DNA of 5,644 nt, from NCBI GenBank assembly GCA_900321595.1, contig ONWP01000187.1:1-5644 (forward strand), in the 5' to 3' direction. Within the stretch, counting starts at the first letter, position 1. Each line of letters begins with the position of its first letter. This stretch comes from an uncultured Eubacteriales bacterium. Its GTDB lineage: Bacteria > Bacillota > Clostridia > Oscillospirales > Acutalibacteraceae. This document shows positions 5,543 to 5,644 of the stretch, in pieces. Under the pieces are notes generated by a model, which did not search any database, was not told the DNA's origin, and worked only from the letters and a program-made list of their open reading frames with translations. The position numbers and the translations under genes were made by a program.

Positions 5543-5582
5543 GCGGATTTGGACAGGATGCATAACCGGCGGCAGCGGCGCG
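5543..5582. repeat. Right copy of the ~40-bp imperfect direct repeat
   Basis: Bases 5543-5564 match 4444-4465 exactly, and the remaining 18 bases match with four differences. The offset between copies is 1,099 bp, which encloses the whole GIY-YIG gene and its promoter. It ends nine bases before the TTGACA of the right-edge promoter. Confidence 0.9.
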
Positions 5583-5591
5583 GACGGACGC

Positions 5592-5620
5592 TTGACACGG
5601 CGCGCGATTTGGATTATAAT
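5592..5620 (+). promoter_or_regulatory. Perfect consensus sigma-A promoter reading out of the window
   Basis: TTGACA (5592-5597), a 17-bp spacer and TATAAT (5615-5620) match the housekeeping consensus at all 12 positions with ideal spacing. Transcription would start near 5627, within a small dyad TTTTT-GTC-AAAAA (5623-5635). The gene it serves lies to the right of the window. Confidence 0.85.
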
Positions 5621-5644
5621 AATTTTTGTCAAAAAGAAAATTCC

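Noticed and set aside
4444..5582. A shared MHPVQIR peptide on the minus strand in two places
   Set aside because: It is simply the direct repeat translated; neither frame there has other support as a gene.
4444..5582. CRISPR array or insertion sequence
   Set aside because: There are only two repeat copies, 1.1 kb apart, with no spacers, no transposase and no terminal inverted repeats.

Overview
The window looks like chromosome from a GC-rich, gut- or rumen-type clostridium (Oscillospirales-like). The reasons are the G+C-rich codon usage, AGGAG-type ribosome binding sites, two dockerin-bearing secreted proteins, and a sigma factor paired with a DUF4367-like membrane protein. This placement is inference from style and gene families; no rRNA or marker gene is present.

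Layout. (1) At 2-940, plus strand, is the 3' part of a gene cut by the window edge. It probably encodes a secreted alpha/beta-hydrolase-fold lipase/esterase-like protein. Three tandem 7-bp repeats and a strong intrinsic terminator follow. (2) From about 4305 down to 1070, minus strand, is a tight four-gene operon read right to left. It encodes an ECF-type sigma factor (start reassigned to a TTG at 4305), an ATGA-overlapping single-pass membrane anti-sigma-like protein, a secreted protein with a complete type I dockerin, and a secreted protein with a half-degenerate dockerin followed by a chagasin-like (inhibitor I42-like) C-terminal domain. The operon ends at a terminator at about 1031-1064. 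(3) From 4568 to 5419, plus strand and divergent from the operon, is a visibly more A/T-rich gene for a stand-alone GIY-YIG nuclease-family protein with an uncharacterised N-terminal domain. It is bracketed by an imperfect 40-bp direct repeat (4444-4483 and 5543-5582). (4) At the right edge is a perfect consensus sigma-A promoter (TTGACA, 17 bp, TATAAT) pointing to a gene outside the window.

How it may work together. The operon reads as an envelope-sensing sigma/anti-sigma switch co-transcribed with two exported dockerin proteins, which could dock onto a cohesin-bearing surface or scaffold. One of them may carry a peptidase-inhibitor-like head. The GIY-YIG gene looks like an insertion between this operon and the next gene. 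Its flanking repeats are either the scar of that insertion or a dispersed promoter-associated element. These two readings make different predictions and are the main thing worth checking here.
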